Part shown: piece after piece, positions 21,301-30,050 of the stretch
Position numbering within the stretch: the first letter of the stretch is position 1
How the letters are laid out: every line of letters begins with the position of its first letter
Program-made: the position numbers and the translations under genes
From: Puia dinghuensis
Lineage (GTDB): Bacteria; Bacteroidota; Bacteroidia; Chitinophagales; Chitinophagaceae
Length of the DNA: 64,000 nt
Reading direction: 5' to 3'
Assembly: GCF_014642875.1 (NCBI RefSeq)
Contig: NZ_BMJC01000001.1
Span: 1 to 64,000 of the forward strand
The notes under the pieces: model-generated
Seen by the model: the letters and a program-made list of their open reading frames with translations, nothing else
Database searches by the model: none
Told to the model about the DNA's origin: nothing

Positions 21301-21704
21301 TGGATCGTTACGACCAGGATATACCGGTGAGCGTCTATCTTCAGGAGGTCGAATCTTGCAAGTGGTCCATTTACGAGATCGAAGGGTTGTTGTACCCTTG
21401 CGTGGACAAATTCTTCCACTTTTTCTTCTTTCCATGGTTTTTCTTCGAATTGAAAATTCGGCTGAGCATGGATCACCTGCAGATAGCTGTCGTTTTCTTT
21501 TTTAAAAGTCGTCCTCAACGCTTCATGTCTTTTGAATATCGCCGTGATGCTATCTTTTAAAATAGAGGAGTTCAAGCGGCCGGTGAAGCTCAGGGAAAAA
21601 ACCGAATTATAGGGCGATCCCGGGATGTCCGGGTTGGCGGATTCGAACAGCCATAGGCTTTTTTGAGCCAATGACATGGGGAAAACGTACTTCTCGTTTG
21701 ACAT
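15378..21704 (-). CDS. NRPS: C-A-T-C-A-T
   Basis: 2108 residues. C1 about 3-445 with HHIIFDG at 135-141; A1 about 460-945; T1 Ser993 (GGHS). C2 about 1048-1485 with HHIITDE at 1182-1188, the final Gly being Glu; A2 about 1512-2000; T2 Ser2049 (GGHS). A1 specificity positions aligned by eye to GrsA read D-A-L-W-V-G-G-T-F plus Lys, close to published valine codes (DAFWIGGTFK), so Val or a similar branched residue is likely. A2 reads D-V-F-M-Y-G-L-V-F plus Lys, which I cannot assign. A1 is strikingly similar to the second A domain of the upstream NRPS, suggesting module duplication. No epimerase or methyltransferase domain is seen. It follows the FAAL-NRPS gene after a 48-bp gap, the longest in the operon. 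Confidence 0.95.
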   Translation of the reverse strand: MSNEKYVFPMSLAQKSLWLFESANPDIPGSPYNSVFSLSFTGRLNSSILKDSITAIFKRHEALRTTFKKENDSYLQVIHAQPNFQFEEKPWKEEKVEEFVHARVQQPFDLVNGPLARFDLLKIDAHRYILVVTIHHIIFDGWSVGIFVKELSRFYKAYPDYQVAALDSLAIQYPDYSMWKERYQKEHQEEELKYWKEKLEDANLYVDFPFDKPREKKNTYRGNSLRFNFSQQLLDEARHFCDQYSFTRFSLFYAIYAILLSKYSHQKDLVLTVPLAGREDRQELEQLIGAFVNMLPVRIDIDENETFLSLMSRINHKMSEILDHQQIDIATLQENLGFKQDVANASLFNFAFSYINVDFGDLTLDQVKIEYIHFERNTSRRDFTFYIHENKHTLFGEVEYFTDLLFPETVKTFIKNYSGLLTEALKVPQQKIRNVSFLDAQEISRQLYDFNNTISAYPSDMSIIDLFEKQVLRNPSRPAVWQNASPVTYEALNSIAEAHAALLQGHEKEAGDIIPVIAANPFSMIVGILAVLKTGRAYMPVDPNFPPERLSLMIDDSGSGIVLQETGITLPDKLSPRTIPIKNDIRLKPETPREKKRLTSGNDLCYVMYTSGSTGKPKGVKIKHRAVSRLVLNTNYLSIQADDRILQTAAMTFDASTLEIWGALLNGAGLYLSKKEQILNASSLRKELQLMEITILWLTAPLFSEMAAIDPSMFNNLRYLVVGGDVMAIDKTNAVQRTCPRLTIINGYGPTENTTFSTAYKIQQEHSGAIPIGKPISNSTVYILDDYQCLVPIGSIGTLFVGGDGLSSGYLNDSVLTDQKFIKNPFDPSQNIYNTGDLAKWLPDGNVEFLGRKDRQVKINGFRVEPGEVENVLNTYPGIRASFVKVGLQSIDAYIVKEDKTLAAGDIRTYLSRHLLPVMVPDKIIELDSLPLTPNGKIDVNALPKAATPRKDNTGKNPDVLENTLISMWAKTLGTEEEAIGVDDSFFEIGGHSLLATQLIADIEKEFKLELDLGDFFENDTIRFLAKLITEKEPSPVNEAIPQVPNQKFYEISNGQKRFWVLDQIKEGKGVYTITWSMKITGDFRSDALQYAIMRLVERHEILRTRFEYFNDTIYQRIADKIDPEQLLYFSRWESANETFGTIEQYLDNIAEQPFDLAKGPLLKIHVLRLSDRQFMLSAVLHHIITDEWSNKVFIREFSLLYDSFVKGTPITLDPLRIQYKDYTVWYKERLAEKHTHSRQFWLERLAGTLPKNEFPYKKGIRPATKTFNAHTIDIDLPEELYDNLTRLTKEENVTLFIVLLSALQLLASKYSGEDDILIGAPVSGRDHFELKDQLGFYANTVVFRQGINHRLHYKEFLADVKRNTIETLKYSDYPFDNLVEDLGLRNDLSRAPIFELFLGLLDMNDQTADSLSRSGDLRFDPYPTVVKKSPFDLVFNARKDDKKLNIELYYNTDLFDTWIGRQLLDEYIHLLQQISANPSIGLTDLEFPSATALVNNQRKHVHAETRPVNQSIIEVFSAQAAIYAREPAIVYGNNTISYGDLLLIANKWSHILAHQYNIRKGETVALLFKEAHLAIVGMLGLLKLGAVYLPLNADDPVDRIDHMIRDSGVSHVLTDHQDPETFGHLSATFIPCTDLPDPAPELPIIDNSSPEDPAYILYTSGSTGLPKGAKIRHRSVVNLLKHSNYNNLGPGNNILQFSPIFFDVSVFEIFGALLNGARLTTIDMSNQLTVPDLAFFIESQNIDTAVMTASRFNNLVENAPLTIACFERLYFGGEPPSINMVRTALKYRKNEDSIGQLYGPTEATVFTTYYPVTTIPNDAINLPIGLPISGTSVFILDKDLKPAPRGVQGEIFIGGLGVAQGYVGNPELNKEKFIENPFVEGDILYKSGDIGRWNQTGEIEFLGRNDDQVKIRGQRIELGEIETTILKCPEIYETKVLASMTTANTLALTAYWTGQPSYQNVDLNKHLIESLPRYMVPSSLRKIESFPLNSNGKIDVRMLRQLSNEEIDLIAQAPATQTEIELMNIWHQHLGSEKITADSNFFEIGGHSLTAMKVSSVIFDQMGVTIPLKDIYLYPTIREMGGYIDSSRWLAKQGVNDRADRTNDILI

Positions 21705-21752
21705 TTTCTTGGTCGGTTTACTTGTTTTAGAAACTGTAACGATCTGTTTTTT

Positions 21753-24700
21753 TTAGACCCGAAAGCCAGATCGATCGAGGACAGGGATAGCATCATTCAA
21801 CTTCGAGACATTCTTATTCTCCAGGAGGGCCGAGATGCCCGAAATACTTTTATTTGAGAGTAAGTCGGTATAGGTCAACTGGACGGAAAAATCTTTTTTA
21901 ATTCTGGAGATAACTCTTCCCATGATGAGGGAATTGCCTCCCAGGTCGTAAAAGTCCGCGTCGACGGCTATTCCCGACGCTTCGATGTTCAGCACTTCTG
22001 CCCAAATGGAGATCAATTTGAGCTGTGTCTTATTCGTAGGTGCCAATACCTGGTTTAGCTTTTTTTCGGGTTTCGGCAATGCCCGGGTGTTGATCTTCCC
22101 ATTGTTGGTAAGGGGCAGGGACGGAAGCTGAATCAGGTATTCGGGGATCATAACGGGGAGGAGATGGCGTTTCAAGAATTCCTTTATATCGTTTTCGACA
22201 CAATTTTTCTCTTCCGGAACGATGTAGGCGTTTATACTTTGCCCATCGATAAGGATGTAGGATGTCCTTATGCCGGGATAGCTATTCAGGAGGTTTTCGA
22301 TCTCTCCCGGTTCGATCCGGATACCGCTTATTTTGATCTGGCGATCTTTTCTTCCCAGGAATTCGATATTTCCATCCGCCAACCATCTGCCCAAGTCTCC
22401 GGTATCGTATATCCTTTTTCCTTTTTTAAAGGGATCGGCGATAAATCGTTCTTTAGTAAGTTGTTCATCCAGATAACCTTTGGGTAGACCATCACCGCCG
22501 ACGTATAGTGTTCCCCGGACGCCGGGCGGGACCGGCTGCAGATAGTCGTCCAGGATATAGACGATGGAGTTGCTGATCGGTTTGCCTATAGGGATATTGG
22601 CGAGGACCTGATCGCCGACCTTGTAGCAGGTTGAAAATACGCCATTCTCCGTAGGGCCGTAAGCGTTTGTTATCCGGACGGACGGGCAGGCTTTACGTAC
22701 GGCCCACACTTTATCGGCGAGCAATATATCGCCGCCTACCACCAGATCCTGGAGATTGCCGAATAGGGCAGGGTCCAGGGATGCCATTTCGCTGAATATC
22801 GGAGTTGTCAACCACAGTTTCGTGATCTGGTTGGATTCCAACTGGTGTCGGAGGGCAGCTGGGTCGAGGATCGAACTTTTTTCGGTTAGATATAGCGTAC
22901 CTCCATTTAGCAGGGCGCCCCAGATCTCCATTACGCAGGGATCGAAGGTCATAGGGGAGGTTTGTAAGAGACGATCTCCGGGTGATATTGGAAAGAGGTT
23001 ACTGTTTTTTACGAGTCTGACGACATTCCGGTCTATCCCCCGGATCCCTTTGGGGCGTCCCGTAGAGCCTGACGTATACATGATGTAGCACAGACTTTCG
23101 GGATTGCGCTGTTTTGTCCCACTCCCTTTCGTCTCGCCCGTCGAGGGATCGGTAATTATTTCCATTGCTTCAGGTATGGGCACCGGCAGCGTCAGGTCTT
23201 TTTCTACCAGGACCAGGTGGGAACCGCTGTCTTCTATCATCATAGAGATGCGTTCTGGAGGGAAATCGGCATCTACTGGCATGTATGCCCTGCCGCTTTT
23301 CAATACCGACAGGATGCCTATTATCGTGCTTAGAGGATCCTTTGCGATCACGGGCACAATTGGTCCCAGTGCTTCTCCCTTTTTTTCCAGCGCTACGGCG
23401 ATCTGCCGGGTTATAGTATCCAGTTGCCTGTAGCTGTACGTGGTCCTTCCCCGGTTGATGGCCAACCTCCAGGGGGCATTCTCTACCTGCTCGCAAAACA
23501 GGTCGATGACGCTTTTGTCTTTGGGATATGGTACCGATGTATCATTAAAATGATCTATCAGCTCATCGGTTTCCGAATGTTCCAGAAAGGGCACTTCTCT
23601 CAGGGTGGCCGCGGGATCTTCCAAAACCTTTTGCGTCATTTTGACCAGGTGTCCGAGGAGCCTTTGCATAGTATCATTTCTGAAAAGGCTATTGTTGTAC
23701 TCGATGCTGATATTAGCTGTTTCCGACCCATTCCTGATAATAAAGCTTAGGTCTGAGACGACATAGTCTTTGGAAAATTTTTTGCGCTTGATGGTAAGGC
23801 CTTGGGCGAGACTGATGCCTATGTCTATTTCGGCCAGGTCTTCCATGATGATCGAGACATCAAAGGAGGCGTCGCCGAAGGAACTTTTTCCGATGCCTAT
23901 TTCCTGGACAAGGTCCTGAAATTCGAATTTTTGGTGTTCGAAGGCGTTGATCATTTCGTTTCGCACAATATCCAGCAGGTGATGGAAGGATCTATTGTCG
24001 TCAAATTCCACGGAGATGACCAATGGATTTACGAAGAATCCCGACTGTTCCTCCGATCCGGGATAGTCCCTGCCAGATACAGGTATCTGTAAAGGAATTT
24101 TAGTTTGGCCGGTATACCTATATAAGAGCAGGCTTACCACACTGGTAAAGAACGTGAACGGCGTATGGGCCGTCTCCGAGGAAAATTCCCTGATCCGTTT
24201 GATCAGGTTTGTGTTCAACGTGACGTCGATGCATGCACCTTTGTATGTTTTTGTTTTGGTTTTCGGGTAGTCCACCGGGAAATCGAGTACCGGGATGCCG
24301 TTGCTGTATTTCCCGACCCAATAGTCCCGATGCTTAAGGTATTCCGGGCTTTCCCTGTACTGCTGTCTGATAAGCACCTGATCATTATACTGATATTCCT
24401 GCCCGGTCTCAATGACATAAGGCATTTCCGTACGACGGTCGTACATGGTCAAAAGGTCTCGGGTGAGAAGCCCGATAGACCATGCATCGGTTATGAGGTG
24501 ATGCATGTTTAACAATAAGTAGAAGGTATGTTCACCGATATGGAAAAGGATGGGATTGAAGGGGGGGGCTTTTTCGAGATCGAATGGGGTATTTACTTTT
24601 TCTTTAATAGTCATTTCTATCGCATGTGTGGGCTCTCCGCGGAGATCCAAGACTTGCAAGCGAATGTCAAGCTGTTCGGGTGGTATTATCCGCTGTCTTG

Positions 24701-27700
24701 GCTGTTCATCGATTATTTCAAATACTGTTCTAAGCACTGCATGCCGGGTCGTAAGGTCTCTCAATGTGGCATCGAGCCGGTCGATATCGAGGTCTCCGCG
24801 GATCTCCACGAGGGCCGGAACATTGAATGCCATGGATGCATTCTCTCTCTGGCTAAGTATCCACAATCTCTTTTGTCCGATGCTCAGATCGTAATGTCCG
24901 GAACTTCCGGCGGTATTCTTTTTCCCCGAAATAAGCGGTCTATGCAGGATGGCGCGGGCAAGACCGGCCACGGTGGGGTTTTCAAAGATATCTCTCAACG
25001 GGACATCTACCTGGAGTATTTCACGGAGCTTATGCACCAGTCTTGTCGCATCTAAGCTATTACCTCCCATGGCGAAGAAATTCGAGTTTACGTCGATCGA
25101 TGCCGGCGTTCTGTGCAGGATGGCTCCATACATTGCGGCCACTTTTCTTTCCGTGTCATTTTTGGGGATATCCAGGTTTTCATCTGTTTCGGGCGGGTGG
25201 GGTAGAGGTAATTTTTCTTTGTCGACCTTGCCATTCGCATTGATCGGCACCTCCTTTATTTTTAGGATATAGGAAGGGATCATGTATGTCGGCAATTTTT
25301 GTCTAAGATCCAGCTTGACTTTTTCTTCCTGTATTTCGGCCCCTGCCACTATATACGCGCAAATCTCGGTTTTTTCCGTCTTCCTGAGCGTTGTTATAAT
25401 GGCCCGGTGTATCCCCGGAATAGTGATCAGGGTACTCTCGATCTCTCCCAATTCGATCCGAACGCCGTTGATCTTTATCTGATCATCCAACCTGCCGACG
25501 AACTGGATATTGCCATCAGGCAGGTAATAGCCCAGGTCGCCTGTTTTGTAGAGTTTATCGCATTCGATATCCGGGAATGGGTTGTCGATAAATACCTCTT
25601 TTGTTTTTTCGGGCAGACCATGATAACCGGCTCCCAGACAGATACCGCCCAGGCAAATCTCCCCAACGCTCCCCAGAGGGGTAAGGGAATTATTCCCGGA
25701 TACCAGGACTGTTTTCACATTGTCGATGGGTTTCCCAATGGGTATCGGTTCAGGTGTTTGATCATCAATTCTATAAAATATGGTTCCCATCGATGCTTCG
25801 GTAGGGCCATAAGTATTGGCTACCTCTATGTGGCTGAATTTTTTTCTGAACCGATGTACATATCCGGCATTTATCACTTCGCCTCCTATAAGGACATGAC
25901 GCAGGGTCTTTAACTTTTCCGGGGAGAAGGATTGTTCGCAGAGATATTCCACGAAAATATTGAAGACGGATGGAACGAGATCTATGAGCGTTACCTGGTA
26001 CTGGTGGATCATTTCGGCGAATTCCACCGGGTCGAACCCCTTTTGCGTTTTTGGAATAACGACTTTGGCTCCATTGGTCAGTGGCCAGAACATTTGCCAG
26101 AAGGATACATCGAAGCTTTGCCTGCTGGTAAAAAGAATACAGTCCTTCTCGCTGCCGTTATACCGTCTATCCATATCGAGAAATCTGTTAAGGATGCCGA
26201 TGTGTCTGTTGAGCGCGCATTTGGGCATTCCGGTGGTGCCGGAAGTGTAGAACCCGTACACGAGGGCTTCCGGGTCGGAGCTGTATTCTGTTGCGAAAGG
26301 AGTTGCTGCAAGGTTTTGCACGTCCATTACGATGATGTCTTCAGGTCTTTTGTTCAAAAAGGCGGTGTCAAAAGAATTGTCGACCAGGAGGACAGTCGAG
26401 CCCAGATCGTCGATCAACCGGGAAAGTCTTTCTTCAGGCCATTCGACATCGAGTGGAATGTAGGCGGCGCCAGCTTTCAGGCAACCCAAAGCCGCGATGG
26501 GCAGTTCGATGGATCTTCTGATGAGAACAGGGACCAGGTCATTGCGTTTTATGTTCCTTTGAACCAGCATTTGCGCCACGCTGTCCGATGCCTGCCAGAG
26601 AGTCTCGTAAGTAATGGAGCCGTTATGGGTACAGTAAGCCAGGTTTTGCGGCACTCTGGATACCTGTTCGCCGATCCTGGTCAATAAGCTTTTAGCCGGG
26701 ATGGGTACTTTTACACCATTTGAAAAAGCTATTATTTGCCTGTATTCTTCCTGGGGCAGCGGTAATTCCGGCATACATTCCTCAAGGGGGGTATCCGGCT
26801 GTTGCAGCATATTATTCATTATCATCCGATACTGGAACACCAGGCGATTTGCCTCATTTAGATCCACTTTACGGGGATTGCAGTCGATCCTGAGCCGGAT
26901 CTCGTCCTCATTTTGAAAGGCATAACAATTAATGTCCTGGTTTGGGTCGACCCCCAGGTTTGTCTGAAATGCTTCGTAGAATTCCCAGGATGCCGGTTCG
27001 GTGAAAAAGTTAAGTCCGTTAAAAAATACTTTCGTGAGGCTTCTATCTGCCGAATCTGTCGCTGCTTTCAAGTCAGTGAGGACATTGTTGAGGGGATACA
27101 GCTGGTGTTTCAACCCCTGGTTTAAGGTCTCCTGGATATTTTTTACTAATTCGCCGGCCGAACAGGTGTCATCTATCTCCGACTTGAGCATGATCACATT
27201 GATAAATACGCCGAGCATATTCTGAAAGGAGGGCATGATTCGTCCATTAACCGGAACGCCGATGATGATCTGTTTTCTGCCTGAGATCCTGGATAATAAA
27301 TAGACCATGGCCGCCAGCAGGACACCATAAACAGTGGATCGCGTCTTTTTTGCCAGGGCATTGATATTCCAATATTCTTCCTTCGAAAATGTAAGGGACA
27401 CGGTATAGCCTTCTTTTGCGACGACCTCCCTTTTGTCCCTCAAAGGCAGCTCGAAGTCTCTGGCATCGGCCAGCTGGCTCATCCAATAATTTCTCGCATC
27501 TGTAAAAGACGGAGTTTTCATGTATCCATGGAACCAGCTTACGTATTCCTGGTAAGAATGGTGTGGGATAACGGTGGGATGGGGGGAATCCTGCGGGGGG
27601 AGTTCTTCCCGGCCCAGCATTTCTTTTATAAAGGTAAGAATGGACTGCCCGTCGGCGATCAGATGATGGAATATCGTCAGGAGCTTGAGTTTATTCCCTG

Positions 27701-30032
27701 GTAACGTTATCAACGCGATTTTAAATAGGGGCCATCGATCTACCTGAAAGGCGAAGTTTACTTCTGAACGCAGGCGTGATGCTATCTCCTGTTCCAACAG
27801 GCCTGTGAGATCGAATTTCCCTATTTCATATCTGCATTCCGGCAGTACTTTTTGCACCGGCCCATCTTCTGTGGCCGGAAATATGGTTCGCAGGATATCG
27901 TGTTTTGAAATAAGCCGATTAAGGTGGCTGTCCAGGTGTTGATAGTCATCTTCTTCTTTTAACGAGGTGAGGCTCGGGATATTATAGCTACTGTTTTGTT
28001 TGAGGAAATGATCGTACCATATCCCTGTTTGGACGGGTGATAGAGGGAAATATTCGTTGTTTTTGCCGGGCTTATTTCCATCTCCACCCCGATATTGCGG
28101 GAGCTCTGCAATTGCCTTGGCCAAAGAGGTTATATCGGGATAGCTGAAAATAAGGTCGAGGGGGATCTCCTTGTTGAATTCCTCGCAAAGGCATAGGGTC
28201 AACCGGCTTCCTGTGATCGAATCCAGACCGAGAGAGAAGAGGCTGGTATGTTTGTTTTCAATGGTGTTTCGGGTGAGTCCTTCCGCGGCATTCTTAATTA
28301 TCATCTCTTCCGGGGTATAGTTCGAATTTCTAAGTTTACAGGCGTCGGGATCAACTACACTATGGCTAATTCGTTTGAGGAGATGATTGATATATTGATC
28401 TCTGCATTTTGCACGTTGGATCTTACCGCTGGTAGTTCTCGGCAGAGAGTTTTTTCGGATCAGCACAATTTCCCGGGCTGATATTTCATATTGAGAGGAC
28501 AGTTCATGCCTGATCCTGTTCAGAATATCGGCTATTACGTTTTTTTCTTCTTTGTATTCTATTTCGGCAACAATGATAAGGTCTTCTGCATCGCCCGTGT
28601 TCACCGAAAAGGCTGCGCACCGGTGATTGACCAGATCTTCGTGGGCAGAGGTAACTACTCTTTCGATGTCGGTGGGGTAGTAGTTCGTTCCCCGAAGGAT
28701 GATCATCTCTTTTTTTCTGCCCGTGATAAAGAGATCTTCCTCTTCTTTAAATCCGAGGTCTCCTGTACTGAAATAGGGACCTTCTCCGTCGATAAACTTC
28801 ATGAAGTCTTCCTGGCTTGAAACGGCATGGTTCCAATAGCCGGAAGAAACGCTGTTTCCTCTGATGCAGATCTCGCCGACTTCTCCATCACTACACTCAC
28901 AACCCCGGACGTTTATCAGTTTGACCTCGAATCCATAGGGTTTCCCACAGTTGACGATGTCTATTTTTGTTTCGACCGGGTCTGCGCCGTAGTCAGTGCC
29001 GTATTGGAGAGAAGACAAAGTCCTGTTCCTGGTTTGGTGGACTTGCCCATGTCGGCCGGCGCTGATCAGTAAGGTAGCTTCGGCCATGCCATAGCAGGGT
29101 TGTATCGCTGCTGCATTAAAACCGGCCTTTGAAAATTTAGCAATGAATTTGTCGAGGGTTACGGAGTTGACTATTTCTGCTCCGCAATAGGCAGAGTTCC
29201 AGGTGGAAAGGTCGAGGGTTGCGAGGTCTTTTTCTGCAATGCGGTCTACGCATAACTGGAAGGCGAAATTCGGGGCGCCGCTGATTGTTCCTTTGTATTT
29301 GGAGATCGCCTCCAGCCACAAGCGTGGTTTCATAAGAAAGTCGACAGGAGAGAAAAGAACGGCTGTTGCGCCGAGGTACAGGGTATGTATGATATTTCCT
29401 ATTAACCCCATGTCATGATAGAACGGCAGCCAGCCGACGATCACGCTTTCGCTATCCTGTGCAAATGCATTTTTTATGAGCGATTGATTATGCAGGATAT
29501 TGCTATGTGTGATCGTTACGCCTTTGGAAGCATTGGTCGACCCAGAGGTGAATTGGATAAGAACGGGGTCTTGGGGAGAGCCTCCGGGAAGAATCGGAGC
29601 GGAGGTATGGTGTTTATCCAGATTATCGACGGCGAGGATCTTAATGCGGGCAGTTGTAAGGGTGCTCAGTTTTCCGACCCGGGACGAAAGTGTCAGGACG
29701 ATGCTCACCTGACAATGTTCGATATTCAGCCGGATGCGATCTGAGGAACCCTGGTTCTGTGGGAAATGAGCTGGTATGGCGATCATTCCGGCCATTACGA
29801 CGGCGTAAAAAGAACTTATGAAATCCAGGCCTGGAGGAAAGGCGAGCAGGACGCGGTCTCCTTTTTGGCCGATCTCGAGTAAACTGGCCGCGAGGTCCCC
29901 GGCGACGGTAATTAGCTGGGAATAGGTCAGTGCAGTCTCCTGGGTACCTTCGCGGTTCAGGAAGATATACGCGGATTTATCACCATATTGCCGGGCGCGA
30001 TAGAGAACCTGGGTCAAGGTGTCGAGCTCCAT
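21753..30032 (-). CDS. Loading NRPS: FAAL-ACP-C-A-T-C-A-T
   Basis: 2759 residues. 1-555: fatty acyl-AMP ligase (A3-type FTSGSTNASKG; FSTGDLG; TSGK near 534-537), which activates a carboxylic acid as acyl-AMP and passes it to the ACP (Ser605 in LGLDS). C1 about 661-1090, HHLIADG at 789-795, presumably joins acyl-ACP to the first amino acid. A1 about 1110-1610 (code by eye D-V-W-D-L-G-T-M-G plus Lys, unassigned); T1 Ser1659. C2 about 1713-2150, HHLITDA at 1844-1850; A2 about 2165-2655 (code D-P-M-W-V-G-A-V-F plus Lys, unassigned, possibly hydrophobic); T2 Ser2701. The FAAL at the N-terminus makes this the start of the assembly line and the product an N-acylated peptide. It starts 18 bp after the amidohydrolase gene. 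The chain length of the acyl group cannot be read from the sequence. Confidence 0.95.
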   Translation of the reverse strand: MELDTLTQVLYRARQYGDKSAYIFLNREGTQETALTYSQLITVAGDLAASLLEIGQKGDRVLLAFPPGLDFISSFYAVVMAGMIAIPAHFPQNQGSSDRIRLNIEHCQVSIVLTLSSRVGKLSTLTTARIKILAVDNLDKHHTSAPILPGGSPQDPVLIQFTSGSTNASKGVTITHSNILHNQSLIKNAFAQDSESVIVGWLPFYHDMGLIGNIIHTLYLGATAVLFSPVDFLMKPRLWLEAISKYKGTISGAPNFAFQLCVDRIAEKDLATLDLSTWNSAYCGAEIVNSVTLDKFIAKFSKAGFNAAAIQPCYGMAEATLLISAGRHGQVHQTRNRTLSSLQYGTDYGADPVETKIDIVNCGKPYGFEVKLINVRGCECSDGEVGEICIRGNSVSSGYWNHAVSSQEDFMKFIDGEGPYFSTGDLGFKEEEDLFITGRKKEMIILRGTNYYPTDIERVVTSAHEDLVNHRCAAFSVNTGDAEDLIIVAEIEYKEEKNVIADILNRIRHELSSQYEISAREIVLIRKNSLPRTTSGKIQRAKCRDQYINHLLKRISHSVVDPDACKLRNSNYTPEEMIIKNAAEGLTRNTIENKHTSLFSLGLDSITGSRLTLCLCEEFNKEIPLDLIFSYPDITSLAKAIAELPQYRGGDGNKPGKNNEYFPLSPVQTGIWYDHFLKQNSSYNIPSLTSLKEEDDYQHLDSHLNRLISKHDILRTIFPATEDGPVQKVLPECRYEIGKFDLTGLLEQEIASRLRSEVNFAFQVDRWPLFKIALITLPGNKLKLLTIFHHLIADGQSILTFIKEMLGREELPPQDSPHPTVIPHHSYQEYVSWFHGYMKTPSFTDARNYWMSQLADARDFELPLRDKREVVAKEGYTVSLTFSKEEYWNINALAKKTRSTVYGVLLAAMVYLLSRISGRKQIIIGVPVNGRIMPSFQNMLGVFINVIMLKSEIDDTCSAGELVKNIQETLNQGLKHQLYPLNNVLTDLKAATDSADRSLTKVFFNGLNFFTEPASWEFYEAFQTNLGVDPNQDINCYAFQNEDEIRLRIDCNPRKVDLNEANRLVFQYRMIMNNMLQQPDTPLEECMPELPLPQEEYRQIIAFSNGVKVPIPAKSLLTRIGEQVSRVPQNLAYCTHNGSITYETLWQASDSVAQMLVQRNIKRNDLVPVLIRRSIELPIAALGCLKAGAAYIPLDVEWPEERLSRLIDDLGSTVLLVDNSFDTAFLNKRPEDIIVMDVQNLAATPFATEYSSDPEALVYGFYTSGTTGMPKCALNRHIGILNRFLDMDRRYNGSEKDCILFTSRQSFDVSFWQMFWPLTNGAKVVIPKTQKGFDPVEFAEMIHQYQVTLIDLVPSVFNIFVEYLCEQSFSPEKLKTLRHVLIGGEVINAGYVHRFRKKFSHIEVANTYGPTEASMGTIFYRIDDQTPEPIPIGKPIDNVKTVLVSGNNSLTPLGSVGEICLGGICLGAGYHGLPEKTKEVFIDNPFPDIECDKLYKTGDLGYYLPDGNIQFVGRLDDQIKINGVRIELGEIESTLITIPGIHRAIITTLRKTEKTEICAYIVAGAEIQEEKVKLDLRQKLPTYMIPSYILKIKEVPINANGKVDKEKLPLPHPPETDENLDIPKNDTERKVAAMYGAILHRTPASIDVNSNFFAMGGNSLDATRLVHKLREILQVDVPLRDIFENPTVAGLARAILHRPLISGKKNTAGSSGHYDLSIGQKRLWILSQRENASMAFNVPALVEIRGDLDIDRLDATLRDLTTRHAVLRTVFEIIDEQPRQRIIPPEQLDIRLQVLDLRGEPTHAIEMTIKEKVNTPFDLEKAPPFNPILFHIGEHTFYLLLNMHHLITDAWSIGLLTRDLLTMYDRRTEMPYVIETGQEYQYNDQVLIRQQYRESPEYLKHRDYWVGKYSNGIPVLDFPVDYPKTKTKTYKGACIDVTLNTNLIKRIREFSSETAHTPFTFFTSVVSLLLYRYTGQTKIPLQIPVSGRDYPGSEEQSGFFVNPLVISVEFDDNRSFHHLLDIVRNEMINAFEHQKFEFQDLVQEIGIGKSSFGDASFDVSIIMEDLAEIDIGISLAQGLTIKRKKFSKDYVVSDLSFIIRNGSETANISIEYNNSLFRNDTMQRLLGHLVKMTQKVLEDPAATLREVPFLEHSETDELIDHFNDTSVPYPKDKSVIDLFCEQVENAPWRLAINRGRTTYSYRQLDTITRQIAVALEKKGEALGPIVPVIAKDPLSTIIGILSVLKSGRAYMPVDADFPPERISMMIEDSGSHLVLVEKDLTLPVPIPEAMEIITDPSTGETKGSGTKQRNPESLCYIMYTSGSTGRPKGIRGIDRNVVRLVKNSNLFPISPGDRLLQTSPMTFDPCVMEIWGALLNGGTLYLTEKSSILDPAALRHQLESNQITKLWLTTPIFSEMASLDPALFGNLQDLVVGGDILLADKVWAVRKACPSVRITNAYGPTENGVFSTCYKVGDQVLANIPIGKPISNSIVYILDDYLQPVPPGVRGTLYVGGDGLPKGYLDEQLTKERFIADPFKKGKRIYDTGDLGRWLADGNIEFLGRKDRQIKISGIRIEPGEIENLLNSYPGIRTSYILIDGQSINAYIVPEEKNCVENDIKEFLKRHLLPVMIPEYLIQLPSLPLTNNGKINTRALPKPEKKLNQVLAPTNKTQLKLISIWAEVLNIEASGIAVDADFYDLGGNSLIMGRVISRIKKDFSVQLTYTDLLSNKSISGISALLENKNVSKLNDAIPVLDRSGFRV

Positions 30033-30050
30033 ATTCGCTATATTAAACTG

